A stretch of 64,000 bases of DNA from Tribonema minus (Eukaryota; Sar; Xanthophyceae; Tribonematales; Tribonemataceae): positions 248,001-312,000 of the forward strand of contig JAFCMP010000528.1 in the NCBI GenBank assembly GCA_017506865.1, given 5' to 3'. Made by a program: the position numbers and the translations under genes. The notes under the pieces are model-generated. The model was not told the DNA's origin. It made no database searches and saw only the letters and a list, made by a program, of their open reading frames with translations. Shown in pieces: positions 55,107 through 64,000 of the stretch. How positions within the stretch are numbered: position 1 is the stretch's first letter; each line of letters opens with the position of its first letter.

Positions 55107-55115
55107 TTCGAAAAA
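55107..55115. repeat. Target-site duplication, right copy (9 bp)
   Basis: TTCGAAAAA, identical to 48819-48827, directly after the right terminal inverted repeat. The sequence that follows continues the recombinase reading frame. Confidence 0.85.
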
Positions 55116-55873
55116 GGTAACGGATATCGACGATACAAACAAGAAGGCATGGAAGAAACTGTGCTCGTAGCCTCAGTACTGTCGTATGTTTTATGTGAAT
55201 AAGACAATATCTCATGTCAAACACCAACTCTTTGCCGCTGATGCTTGCTTGTGCACATGCATGAATACCATACAGCAACCTGGCCAATCCCCGATTGACC
55301 ATTTGATTATAGCATCGCAAAAATCGACAACAGCAGTGCACTCGTGTGTGGTGCAGCTTTGCCCCATACAGCCAGCTGGTTGATTGGCTGACGCCACACT
55401 GCTGCTGCTGCCGCTGCCAGCATCGCTGTGATAGCAGCCTCGTGCCTCGTAAGTCAAGGTTTAGGAAGACCTCCAACAATTCAAGACAATGCGCCTCACA
55501 GCTCGCCAAGTACAGCCAATCAACTGACACTTCATCCGTTACGGACGACGACGACGTTCTACCAGGTCGCCACAAACAGGTGTCGTGTGTAAGCAAACCT
55601 TTACGAGATGCGCCTTTGTGCATGTAACGTAGACCGGCAGGTGCATTACGTATGCAGATTATTACGCAGATGCCCGCGCAATGCTGTGCATAGCGCATTA
55701 CGCCGCAGAGCCCGTATCGATGTGCATCGTAATTCTTACTGTGCCCATGGAGATCAATCACGTGAAAGCACGGTGTGCTAGCTGAGCATGCAGCAATAGA
55801 GGATGCAGAGTTATCAATGTACCCACAGTACTTGGTGCATTGCATGCGAGAAGGAAGGGGTTCCTAGGCAAGG

Positions 55874-55877
<4 letters not shown>

Positions 55878-55904
<27 letters not shown>

Positions 55905-55905
55905 T
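55878..55905. repeat. (AGC)n microsatellite
   Basis: About nine uninterrupted AGC units. Confidence 0.95.
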
Positions 55906-56280
55906 GAACAGACTGAGGCTCTCAGTTATCTCTTACACAGGCGTGCAAGCTTCTTCTTACCATCGCTGACCATAGGGCCTCGCTCTGGGAACCTAGCGAA
56001 TCGCACCTATGAAGAAACCGAGTAAACGGTATCAAGCGCATCGTTTTTGTGCCTATCGAGCCTTGTTGCGCACGCCAAGGTGATGCTTATGTAGAATCAG
56101 CGAATTAGAAGGTCTACCTGGTACACTTACAAATATGCTCATGCGCAAAACGTAGTCTACCCTACTTGCATGCGCAAAAATTGTCGAATTGTAAGCATTG
56201 CAAATAGCAAACAGCAAATGCAACATCTTCCTTCAGTTTTAGCAAACGCAAACCGAACCGCAAACAGCAGCAATACTCAA

Positions 56281-56360
56281 AGTGCTGCTGCTGCTGCTGC
56301 CGCTGCTGCCGCTGCTGCTGCTGCTGCTGCTGCTGCTGCGGCTGCGGCTGCTGCTGCGGG
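56281..56360. repeat. (GCT)n / GCC-interrupted repeat
   Basis: About 25 GCT units with GCC and GCG interruptions; codes for poly-Ala or poly-Ser in silico but shows no gene context. Confidence 0.95.
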
Positions 56361-56406
56361 TGAAGGAACCTGAAACTGCAAACAGCAATAGCGACATGCC
56401 GCCTTT

Positions 56407-56548
56407 CTTAGAGAGGTGTGCGCGAAGCAGTGCAATGAAGGCGATCATGAAGCCTGGAATTATTTCGCCTCGTAAGAGCCAATTGGTCCCATTCTCCATT
56501 TGACGACAGTTCAATTGGCTTCAATCGGAGTTGGCTCACCTCTCTAAG
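56407..56548. repeat. Short inverted-repeat unit (12-bp ends), MITE-like
   Basis: CTTAGAGAGGTG at 56407-56418 and its exact reverse complement at 56537-56548 bound a 142-bp unit. No clear target-site duplication. May be a tiny non-autonomous element or chance. Confidence 0.3.
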
Positions 56549-57249
56549 CGCAAAATCGGTCCATCCAATTCTACCCTCGTAAACGTCAGTGCTAGCCCAG
56601 CGCTGTCCCCTCATCCTCCGCTACACCCGCTGAAGCATATCGGACCAGTCCAATTGGGAATCGATCAGCGTCCGACTGACGATGCCATGTTGAGAGACCA
56701 TAGAGAGAATTGAGATGCACGTCCCTCGGTGATTAATTGAACCGTTCAATTGGAATCGACCTTTGAGTCGACCACGTATTGTTCTTGCCCGTAAACTCTC
56801 CATGAAGTCCATCATTCATCATTGGATCTAACGTCAACCCCACCCAACTCTGATCCACACTCATGGGTTGATTTGTTACCAGTGTTTTTTTTTCGCAGTA
56901 GTTGTCTGCATGGTTGTGACAGATGACAGGCCAAGCCTCTGCTGTCGCTGCACATGCATGCGTCAAGTCTGCCAGGCTCATCATCTGTCCTACCTCTTCA
57001 AGTTGCCTTCAGCTCCTGAAGCATTCATCTTGCAATCTTTCACTTCACATACATTTGTGAAGCGCCATATACTGAAGCAGCAGTATACTTCAATGCGTAG
57101 TACATGCTCTGACCAGCTTTTGATGCACATGCGCTTACGGTACACTCATAAAAAGCGTACTCAGGCAACTCTACAAGAGCAACATAACCTTTTCATTTTA
57201 AATGCTCACAAAAAGTGACAAATTGCACAGCTAAGGCGCCAGTCGCAAC

Positions 57250-57790
57250 CAGCTAGTCTGTACTGTGCGCTAGGCGCTTTGGATGCTGGGCTGCAACGCA
57301 ACGCAGCCCAGCATCTAAGCTGCGCACGTGTACGTCATAATGCGCGTTGTCAGCTCCTGCGCCAGCGACATGCTCAGATAGGCGAGAATCCGACGCTTAG
57401 CAAAACCCTGCAGCCTTGCGCAGTATGACCACCTCCCTCCCGCCTTAGCACAATGCTGATTGCATTGTTGACTGCTTCACAAACAGCTTGATCTGCTTGC
57501 CCTGCCGTCTGTATGATTCCTGCCAGTGTGGATGAACGGCGCGGAAGCCCAGGAAGATGTCAAACTGCCGATGTGGTGCTCGACCTTCGCGACCTCCCCT
57601 ACCCTGGCAGCAAAGCCATCCATCTACCTTTGAGGAATTTGTTGTGCCCATCGGGTATGGGTCGCTGTAGTGTGCGCACACTTGTGTCCTGTACTATGCC
57701 CTTGTGCAGTAGGCGCTGCTGAAGTGCACATACTCCTGTTTCCGTCCGATACTCAGGCACCCTGAACGAACTCTCACACCCCCTGCCACG
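57250..57790 (-). pseudogene. 5'-truncated copy of the REL-type retrotransposon (3' end)
   Basis: Colinear with about 180-650 of the full-length element on the same strand. Shared blocks include CTAGTCTG-CTGTGC near the stop codon, CAGCCCAGCAT, TCCTGCGCCAGCGACATGCTC versus the matching CGCGCCAGCGATATGCTC, GCTTGCCC-GCCGTC and CACACTTGTGTC. Small indels break the frame. Only the C-terminal endonuclease region and 3' UTR are present. Confidence 0.8.
57282..57315. repeat. Perfect 13-bp hairpin, 8-base loop
   Basis: GATGCTGGGCTGC at 57282-57294 and its reverse complement at 57303-57315, loop AACGCAAC. It lies near the 3' end of the retrotransposon copy; the full-length element has only the right-hand arm (CAGCCCAGCATTC). 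Confidence 0.8.
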
Positions 57791-58623
57791 ACTTCAATAA
57801 AACGCGCAGGACCGGCAAACTTCTGCTGGCATCAGGCCCGACACCTTGAGCGTCGCAGCTCGTTGCGCCCTTCATGCACAAACCATATTAGGCAGCTGGG
57901 CAACCAAGCAAGGCAAGCGCTGCGCTCCATGTCAGAGCTGCAGAGCGTTTACCATGCGCATGGCGACAACTCCTGGTTAAAATCAGGAGGTTCTGGAAGA
58001 TGACAGCAGTACAGTACATATGGAGCGATGACCTGGTCATCGCTTCCAAACTTGCACTTCTGTACCACACATCACTTGCTGCGGTGCGCCGCGCCGTGAC
58101 GACGCCATTACAGGCCTAGCACAAATGCAAAGTGCATGGTGCGAACCATCTTGCCCAGCGCCCGCTGCTCGTGTATGAATGCGGACAACGCCGTTGGCAC
58201 CAGCTCGTGATATATTATCCACCTTCATTCCTCCCAACACTAGTTGAAGGTTTCCGTTGAGGCTTAACGGTTCAGGCCTTGGAGTTGGTGATGCTTCGAG
58301 GTCGACTGCACACAACCACAAGCAATGGTAAGGCTCGGCGGATGCAATGATCAGTAGATTCGCTTGAAGTGTGGAGTACACTTTGCAACCACCCCCACTA
58401 TCGCTCCCTTTGCTCGTGCCAGGATCCCATGTACTTGGTGGCGCAAGACAAACAATATATACAGCAGCTGTTGTTCCTGTGGTGACAACACGTTAGACAG
58501 CAGCCGACAACGGCAGCAAAGCATTTGTTTACTCGAATGCATCACTGAATCCCACGTATACTGCAAGGCGACGAGATACAAATTTCCTGTCCTTGTGTTG
58601 CCGCCTTGCTGTGTTTTGTGCAG
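57791..58623. other. Upstream of the dynein exons; no exon seen
   Basis: No stretch here joins in phase to the first recognised dynein exon. A minus-strand open frame at 58381-58037 has no recognised domain. The 5' end of the dynein gene may lie here or further left. Confidence 0.3.
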
Positions 58624-61600
58624 GCTGAGGACTGTGAGCGCAGCATGGTGGTGGTGGATGCCCGGAGGGAATGGCTGTTAGCGCAGGTGCAGAGCTGCTT
58701 TCCCCAGGTGAGTCAATTGGCAAGCTCCTCAACAGGTTGCACAAATTTTTTTCACGCAACTTGCGATGCTTGCTGTGGTGTTTTGAAGAGTTGTTTTCTA
58801 TTGCATCGTGCAGATTGTACAGAGCAGTATCTAGCAGATGATGCGCAGTCTTATGCGGCAGTGTCAGCGCAGGATTTGCACATCATTGCTATGGGTTTTG
58901 AGAAACCACATCAAGCAACAACAATGATCATCGAACGAGGCCTTGCTGCCGCAGCAGAGCACTTGCGTTTCACTGTATTAAACGCAGAAAAACCAGCAAG
59001 CAAGTGCAAACATCCTGCGGCTAGAGATTGCACACACTTTAACAATCCCGGCATAACGGTGCGCGAGAGCCAAATAAAATACTTGGGTGTACATAGTACT
59101 GCGTTGCCATCTTGAGAGGCATCAAGCAGTGCCTAGTAAGCCCACAAAACCTGTATGTGCAAGCCACTGCTTGCTCACAGAAACTTGACATCAACTGCGG
59201 CGCCATTTTGAGATCTGATCATGTGGCAGCAGTGTACGTCAGCATTGCTGCATCATGTCATCTCAGCACAAACTTGGCCTGAACTGTACATGTTTAGATC
59301 AATTGCAGGGACAGCAGCAACTGTTAGATTGCGCTTTTGAGCCGAGATCGTCGTCAACTTTTTCTGCTGCATGGTGCCAAGTGTATTATGGTTCTTTGTG
59401 TTTGACTGAACCACAACAACGCAGTGCCACAGTTGCTAGCACTCGCAGCAGAGTTGCAGCAGGTGAAATGCCACACCTGGACCTTGAGCTTGCTTCTTGT
59501 GTGCAGCAAAACTGCAGTCTGTATGCATACAAGAGTTTTTCAACATTTGCCAATTAAAGGTACTTGAAAGTATTGATGCATTTCCATTTAACATCTGCAT
59601 CTAAGTAGTACTTGTGCACAGTACCAGCAGCTCTGCTTGCGATGTTGCAATTTGAAGTTTTTGCAGGCTGCCAGTTCTCCCGTGAAATCGCCACACGCAT
59701 CATGCACATATGCGTTTTGTGATGACTGCACCTGTGCGAATAGTGTCCTTACTTTGTCATGCTAATGTCAGGTATCCAAGGCGCAGTAGCCATCAAGCCA
59801 ACAGGTGCCTGTTGCCGGACTTCTCAGCGCTGACACATTATGAATGATGCATTGCGATGCATTGTCTCAGGCTACCCCTGTGGCATTGGGTGCGCTGTCC
59901 TCTGATACCAACGCTATACAGCTCATACATGAGTTCATGGAGGCCACAACTGAGGTACAGAACACAAATTTCAGAGATGGCCAAGGTTGCAATACGTTTG
60001 CAAGGTTGTGGGTGTGATTGCGATGGCACCTTCCTCTCGAGCACGTCGCGGCCCGCTGTGGCTTGAACTTGGATTATTGTGTTCGTGCTGCTATGACTGC
60101 TGCTATCATTGCTGTTCACGTGACACTAATGTGCACTGACAGTATGCATCAGCCTCATATGACACACCTTGATCGTTATTTTATGCATTTGATGTATGTT
60201 GGGGACCTCTCGCATCAGCACACTGCGCTTTGCTAATTACTGAGACACGCATTGGCTCAAAGTGGTTGTCCGGCATGTCTTATGCCACAATGCAACTGAA
60301 CAGCACTATGTTATTGCAGTGAATAACATGTGGTCTGAACACCAGTTGACAACTGTCTGCCCCGCAAGCTGATGCTTGCGGTGTAATTCTGGCAACAGGT
60401 GACTGAAGTGTCAATATGTGAGTGCGCACGCATGCTCGAGTAACTTGCCTGTGGTCTGTCCTACTGCTTACTTGTTTGTGTATACTTGTATGTGGCAGGC
60501 TGGAGTGCTTTACATAGCACTAGAACCTCGTGCCAAGGCGGATGGCGGAGCTGATGGCGTGTTCTACATTGGCCCTGAGCTGCCCAAAGCTTTCACAGGT
60601 ACAGCTTGCCGTTTGCATGTGCCATCAGCTCTGTCAACATTTAGAGAAAGTCAAAAGTACTTGATAGTTACTTGCGCATCATCTGTAGGCGTACCAGCAG
60701 CTGCAAGTGCCCATCTTGTATGGCAATGCATTTCGTTGTTCACTGGCTTATGTGTATGACGACCCATGTCAGCAAATGTGAAACATGAGATGCTAAGACA
60801 TTCCTGACAACTGCTTGCTGTGGATTGATTGTAAACTCATCGCACAGGTAAATTTATTTCTACGGGGTATCAGTAGTCAACAGGTATTAACATTTATGCG
60901 CAGTTTCCATGCCTTAACAAGCAGATCTTCATTGTACCTTTTTATCATGTTGGCTTGTATGCTCAGCACCTTTTATATGCTATTGCATTGTCTCACGTCC
61001 AGCGAGTACTGGAGCTGGATTACAGTGCTGCTATGTTGCAAGGCTGGAGAACAGGCCTGTCACTGTTGACAACATCAGGTGTGTGTGGTGGCAGGCTGTG
61101 ATAATGTGCATTGTGGCAAGTCATCACTTTTCTTTGCCAATCCCTTGCTATGAGGTACGACCACCATACCTGTAATGCATTTGAGTGGCAATGCTGTAGA
61201 CAGTAGTTTCTGTTTTTTTGTGATTGCTGCTAGCAGTCGCCCAGAAACTGTGGCTCTGATGAGCTTGATGCTGTGTGGAGTAAGTAGTTTGTCTCCAAAT
61301 CATACTCATACGGCGGCTTGAAGCAGTTGTGTAGATCGTAGCTTTTGCAGGCACTACCAAGCATGCAGTATATTATGACATGGGATTGTGGGTACTGTAC
61401 TGGTGGCAAGCAGACCATTCGGGAAACAATGACAGACTTCACATTGACATGGACTCCCATGGCAAATGGCTCCACCACATCCTTGTTTGCGCCCTCCACT
61501 TTTTACTGCCCATGCAGCTGTCAGCTGGTGTTTGGGAGCCTGCCTGCAAGCGGACAAGGGCTGTTGGAGCATCTCACCGTCATTCTGCAGGCAGGTCATT

Positions 61601-63581
61601 GAGCCTGAGAGCATGACACGTCACTAGCATGGTGCTCACATCAACAGCATGTTCTGGTGCTCAATTATATCCATGCGGGATGATGGTACATATTGGTGAA
61701 GGAGTAGCACTAGCGTGTGTGTTGCTACGTACAAAGCATGGCGGTTTCAGTTACTTGCCAGGTTTTTTTTCTGTGGCCTTTGCTGCCTGTAGCATACCAT
61801 TTGAACCTGCAGTCTCTTGCTTTTGCATGATGGCTGCGCACCGACACGGTAGCCGATCGTGGCAAGCAGTGTCTGTGGTTCAAGTGCCTTGCAGGTTGTT
61901 GAACGAACTCGCACTGCATTCCGCTCTGTACCCCGACCCCATGATCTGGCACTGATGCGTAATAATCCTGTATGTGTACATTTATGCCTTGCGGTCTGCC
62001 AACGCAGGATATATATGGGCCATTGCTGGGCACATGGGCCCAGGATATGCAGGATGGTCACGGAGATGCAGCAGATGAAAGGGAAAGGGGTGCAGGGGGT
62101 GCTGGCTCCGCAGGAGGGGAGCTTATGGAGCAATTTGGGACACTGCTGGCTAATGCGCACGTGGTCTGTGCACAGGTACGTTTGCGGCAGGGCATTGCTG
62201 ATGCTAGCCTGCGTTGATTACCATGCAAATATTGCATCAGGCAAGCCAGGCATGATCATAGCTCCTGCAGGGCGAGTTGACAGCGGTGCCAGACACCGTT
62301 GTTGGTAATGCACAGTAGGTAGGAATGGTGCATTTTCTTGACCATTTGATGCTGGCTTGACGCTCACTCGCAATATAAAACGGGTCACTTGTTGCACCAG
62401 AAGTGAGAGGCGAAGTCAACTGGGCTGTTTGAATTAGGTTAGCGTTAGGGTTATGCTAAGGGTTAGGGTTGCCCGAACCCTAAGCTGCCAGGGGATTAAG
62501 ATGCCAAGGAATGGTGCCACGTCTGCGCACGGAATGTATGCCGCATTTACTGAACAGACATCAGCAACCAGGCCTCATTTGCTGCGGCAGCTCATCGCCA
62601 CTCTGACAGGCACCGTGTCAGCTATAGTTATCGACATGATTGGTAGGTGCATACACTCGCGGCCGCCTAACATTTGTATGCTGCGTGCATTGCTTGACAG
62701 GCGCATGACAAAGTGGTGCTGCCACTGCCACTCTCGGCTACTAGTATTGCTGACACAGTCACGCAGGAGAGCGGTGCTGCACCAAGTACAGCTACCGGCG
62801 ACAGCAACTCCATATATGAGCTGGAGGGCACCATGATAACATGGACGCGACAGATTCGTGGGGTCCTGGACCAGGTACTTGCACGCACTTCTTCAATGCC
62901 CTATACACAAAGGCTGCGCAGGTCTAGTGCGCGTTTTTTGGATTTTAGTCATTTGTCATGTAAGGCTGAGCTTTGTGGGTTTCCGTCTGCTTTCTGATTG
63001 CCGTATGCGTAAGCCAGATGATGCTGGCCGGTCTGCTAGTCATTGTCAACGTGTGAATGCAGTGCATTACACTATCCAACGATGGCTGATTTTGGAAGTA
63101 GGCTTGCATTCGTTCACCTCTCTGGGTAGCCAATACGGCACAATGCACGCGCTGACTCCGGGCTAAAGTATCCTTTACAGAACCAAGTGAGCCATGCTGA
63201 TGCGGGACTTATTAAATCAAGAAAAAGATTCGCGCGGCAGCACATGTGTTGTTGCTGTCGCTCATGCGCTAAACCAACAACACTCGGGTCATCCTACCAA
63301 ATCTGCCAAGCATCGATTCTAATTTGTGCATTCACTACCACTCAATTACAGGACTCCGAGGCCCTTCTAGAGGGGGGAGGGCACCCCGGACCTCTGCAAG
63401 AACTTCACTTCTGGCGACGGCGGGCACGCCTACTGGATGAAATCTTTCGGCAGTTACAGGGGGAACAGGCCAGGAAGGTTCTCGTGGCCCTAGATGCGGG
63501 GCACAGCACCTACTGCGCCCCCTTTGCCAAGCTGTGCAAAGAGGTCTTCATCGCTCGCGAGGAGGCCAAAAGCAACGCCAA
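58624..63581 (+). CDS. Axonemal-type dynein heavy chain, N-terminal tail (partial)
   Basis: Eight exons join in phase: 58624-58707, 59871-59954, 60499-60598, 61003-61078, 61518-61590, 62008-62175, 62701-62874 and 63352-63581, about 330 aa. Key segments: REWLLAQVQSCFPQ; IQLIHEFMEATTE; VLYIALEPRAK; CQLVFGSLPASGQGLLEHLT joined to DIYGPLLGTWAQDMQD; LMEQFGTLLANAHVVCAQ; KVVLPLP; then MITWTRQIRGVLDQ and GGHPGPLQELHFWRRRARLL. The W-T-x-Q-I-x-x-V-L and HPGP-E-x-FW-x-R-x-x-L pattern is typical of the DHC_N1 tail domain of axonemal dynein heavy chains, where it builds the stem that binds intermediate chains. Exon 5 ends at a GC donor (CAG|GCAGGT). The motor domain would lie beyond the window, and the start codon was not found. 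Introns hold a LINE fragment (58.8-59.1 kb) and a telomere-like tract (62.43 kb). Confidence 0.8.
58790..59115 (+). pseudogene. LINE reverse-transcriptase fragment in a dynein intron
   Basis: An open frame encodes YLADDAQSYAAVSAQDLHII, then AMGFEKPHQATTM, EHLRFTVLNAEKPASK and SQIKYLGV before a stop. LADD with the following N-x-x-K and KYLGV matches RT motifs C, D and E of L1/RTE-like non-LTR elements. The upstream motifs A and B are absent. It is not the same family as the REL element, whose motif C reads FLDD. Same orientation as the host gene. Confidence 0.6.
62434..62482. repeat. Interstitial telomere-like tract
   Basis: TTAGGTTAGCGTTAGGG, then TAAGGGTTAGGGTT, a GCCC, then GAACCCTAA in the opposite sense. 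So TTAGGG-type repeats meet head to head inside a dynein intron. Confidence 0.75.
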
Positions 63582-64000
63582 GTGAGTGTGCGGCAATGCC
63601 AAGCTCACACACGCACATACGTTGAAGTGTGCCTGTTTGAGGATCAGACACAGGTGCTGCGCTGGAATGCGTACATGGTTGGCGGACATAATTGCAGTCT
63701 TCAGCCTGCAGTTTGCGCACCATTGCATTTGTGGCACGGCTGATATTTGCAGGACTCTATCTTCAACACCTAGGATCAGCTTACAGGGCTGTTATATAAG
63801 TGGCAGTGCACAGTGGCTGCGGTGACTCATCGCTTATGACAGTGCAACAGACTCGAGATATTAATGCAATGTGCGTTTGATCTAATGCTACATCGTTGTA
63901 CGTTCGCGAAAACATGACAGATTGAAGTGCGAGAACACGTGCTTGTAACCCTAACCCTGAGCGCGGCATATCGCTGAGCATTGTTGCTACTGCCAAGCCT
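63582..64000. other. Dynein intron and window end
   Basis: An intron begins at 63582 (GTGAGT). No next exon is certain; an acceptor-like TTTGCAG at about 63751 precedes only a short open stretch. A CCCTAA-type doublet lies at 63945-63959 (TAACCCTAACCCTGA). Confidence 0.4.

Larger units (their letters stand above)
46412..55170 (+). pseudogene. Large tyrosine-recombinase gene, broken and interrupted by a Mutator-like element
   Basis: A clean ATG opens about 577 codons (46412-48141) with an N-terminal region I do not recognise. The sequence then enters the core: LLLMLHRSVFTSQVWRDSVV, FKTAAAKTGDG. At 48142-48344 a local inverted duplication destroys the frame. Beyond it the core resumes: QRMFINSNGAPVTHRWIET, LGKHWLAVPRLGPHSLWTMW (box II, normally HxxR, here HSLW), a frame slip near 48415, GKGLVKEQDVDNLAAYVQ and RCTMLENYVTPS with a candidate nucleophile Tyr, a second slip near 48595, then a Lys-rich tail to EDEQWFSKK. 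There the palindromic element 48828-55106 is inserted. Beyond it the frame continues VTDIDDTNKKAWKKLCS to a stop at 55168. The original enzyme is Crypton-like. It is dead through inversion, two slips, the Arg-to-Trp change and the insertion. Confidence 0.75.
55171..57240. other. Repeat-rich intergenic DNA
   Basis: Holds an (AGC)n microsatellite at about 55878-55905, a GCT/GCC-rich repeat at 56281-56360, and a small inverted-repeat unit at 56407-56548. Five CAATTGG or CAATT words cluster at 56480-56755. No gene that I can support. Confidence 0.4.

Noticed and set aside
56239-56514. Serine/alanine-rich proteins over the GCT repeat
   Set aside because: All frames over the repeat are open because of the trinucleotide; there is no start, splice or domain support.
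63752-63786. A further dynein exon
   Set aside because: A TTTGCAG acceptor fits the phase, but no donor follows and the peptide is too short to judge.
1-64000. tRNA, rRNA and CRISPR arrays
   Set aside because: No cloverleaf, rRNA core or spaced direct-repeat array was seen on either strand.

Overview
This window comes from a nuclear genome of an intron-rich eukaryote with flagella, most plausibly an alga. The evidence is GT-AG introns with phase-consistent splice sites, an axonemal-type dynein heavy-chain gene at the right edge, long CAG/CTG runs, short interstitial TTAGGG-type telomeric tracts, and a set of transposon families (REL-endonuclease non-LTR elements, Crypton-like tyrosine recombinases, Mutator-like elements, IS4-like DDE transposases). 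I cannot fix the species. There is no sign of operons, rRNA, tRNA or CRISPR.

Layout. 0.2-4.2 kb (minus): an uninterrupted ORF of a non-LTR retrotransposon with reverse transcriptase, zinc finger and REL-type endonuclease. Two shorter 3'-end relatives on the same strand lie at about 41.0-41.4 and 57.3-57.8 kb. 4.5-9.8 kb (plus): a multi-exon tyrosine-recombinase gene with a poly-Gln tail and a frameshift just before the catalytic Tyr; an IS4-like transposase fragment sits in one of its introns. 10.2-15 kb (minus): weak, unrecognised gene fragments. 16.1-24.7 kb (minus): the best single-copy gene, an eight-exon fungal-type (FunK1-like) protein kinase of about 608 aa with a PD-(D/E)XK-like segment in front of the kinase. 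24.8-34 kb: repeat-rich DNA with a terminal-inverted-repeat unit, a diverged segmental duplication, an AAATGC-rich tract, one small basic-protein gene and one frameshifted pseudogene. 34.1-36.8 kb (plus): an unrecognised multi-exon gene. 37-46 kb: tandem repeats, an IS4-like pseudogene, a heavily broken minus-strand gene and other debris.

46.4-55.2 kb is the most striking region. A long tyrosine-recombinase gene has been broken by a local inverted duplication (77-bp arms) and by frameshifts. It was then hit by a 6,279-bp, almost perfectly palindromic Mutator-like element (48828-55106) flanked by a 9-bp target-site duplication. Each arm of the element is about 2.8 kb and carries the same 3' half of a MULE transposase gene with two SWIM zinc fingers, facing a convergent second ORF. 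The catalytic 5' half of the transposase is absent, so the palindrome looks like a head-to-head derivative that was itself mobilised, presumably by a transposase supplied in trans. Deleting the element plus one TSD copy leaves the recombinase reading frame open to a stop codon.

58.6-63.6 kb (plus): eight exons of the N-terminal tail of an axonemal dynein heavy chain, running off the window. One of its introns carries a LINE reverse-transcriptase fragment and another a telomere-like tract. The kinase, dynein and MULE gene models each need one GC-AG intron to keep frame.
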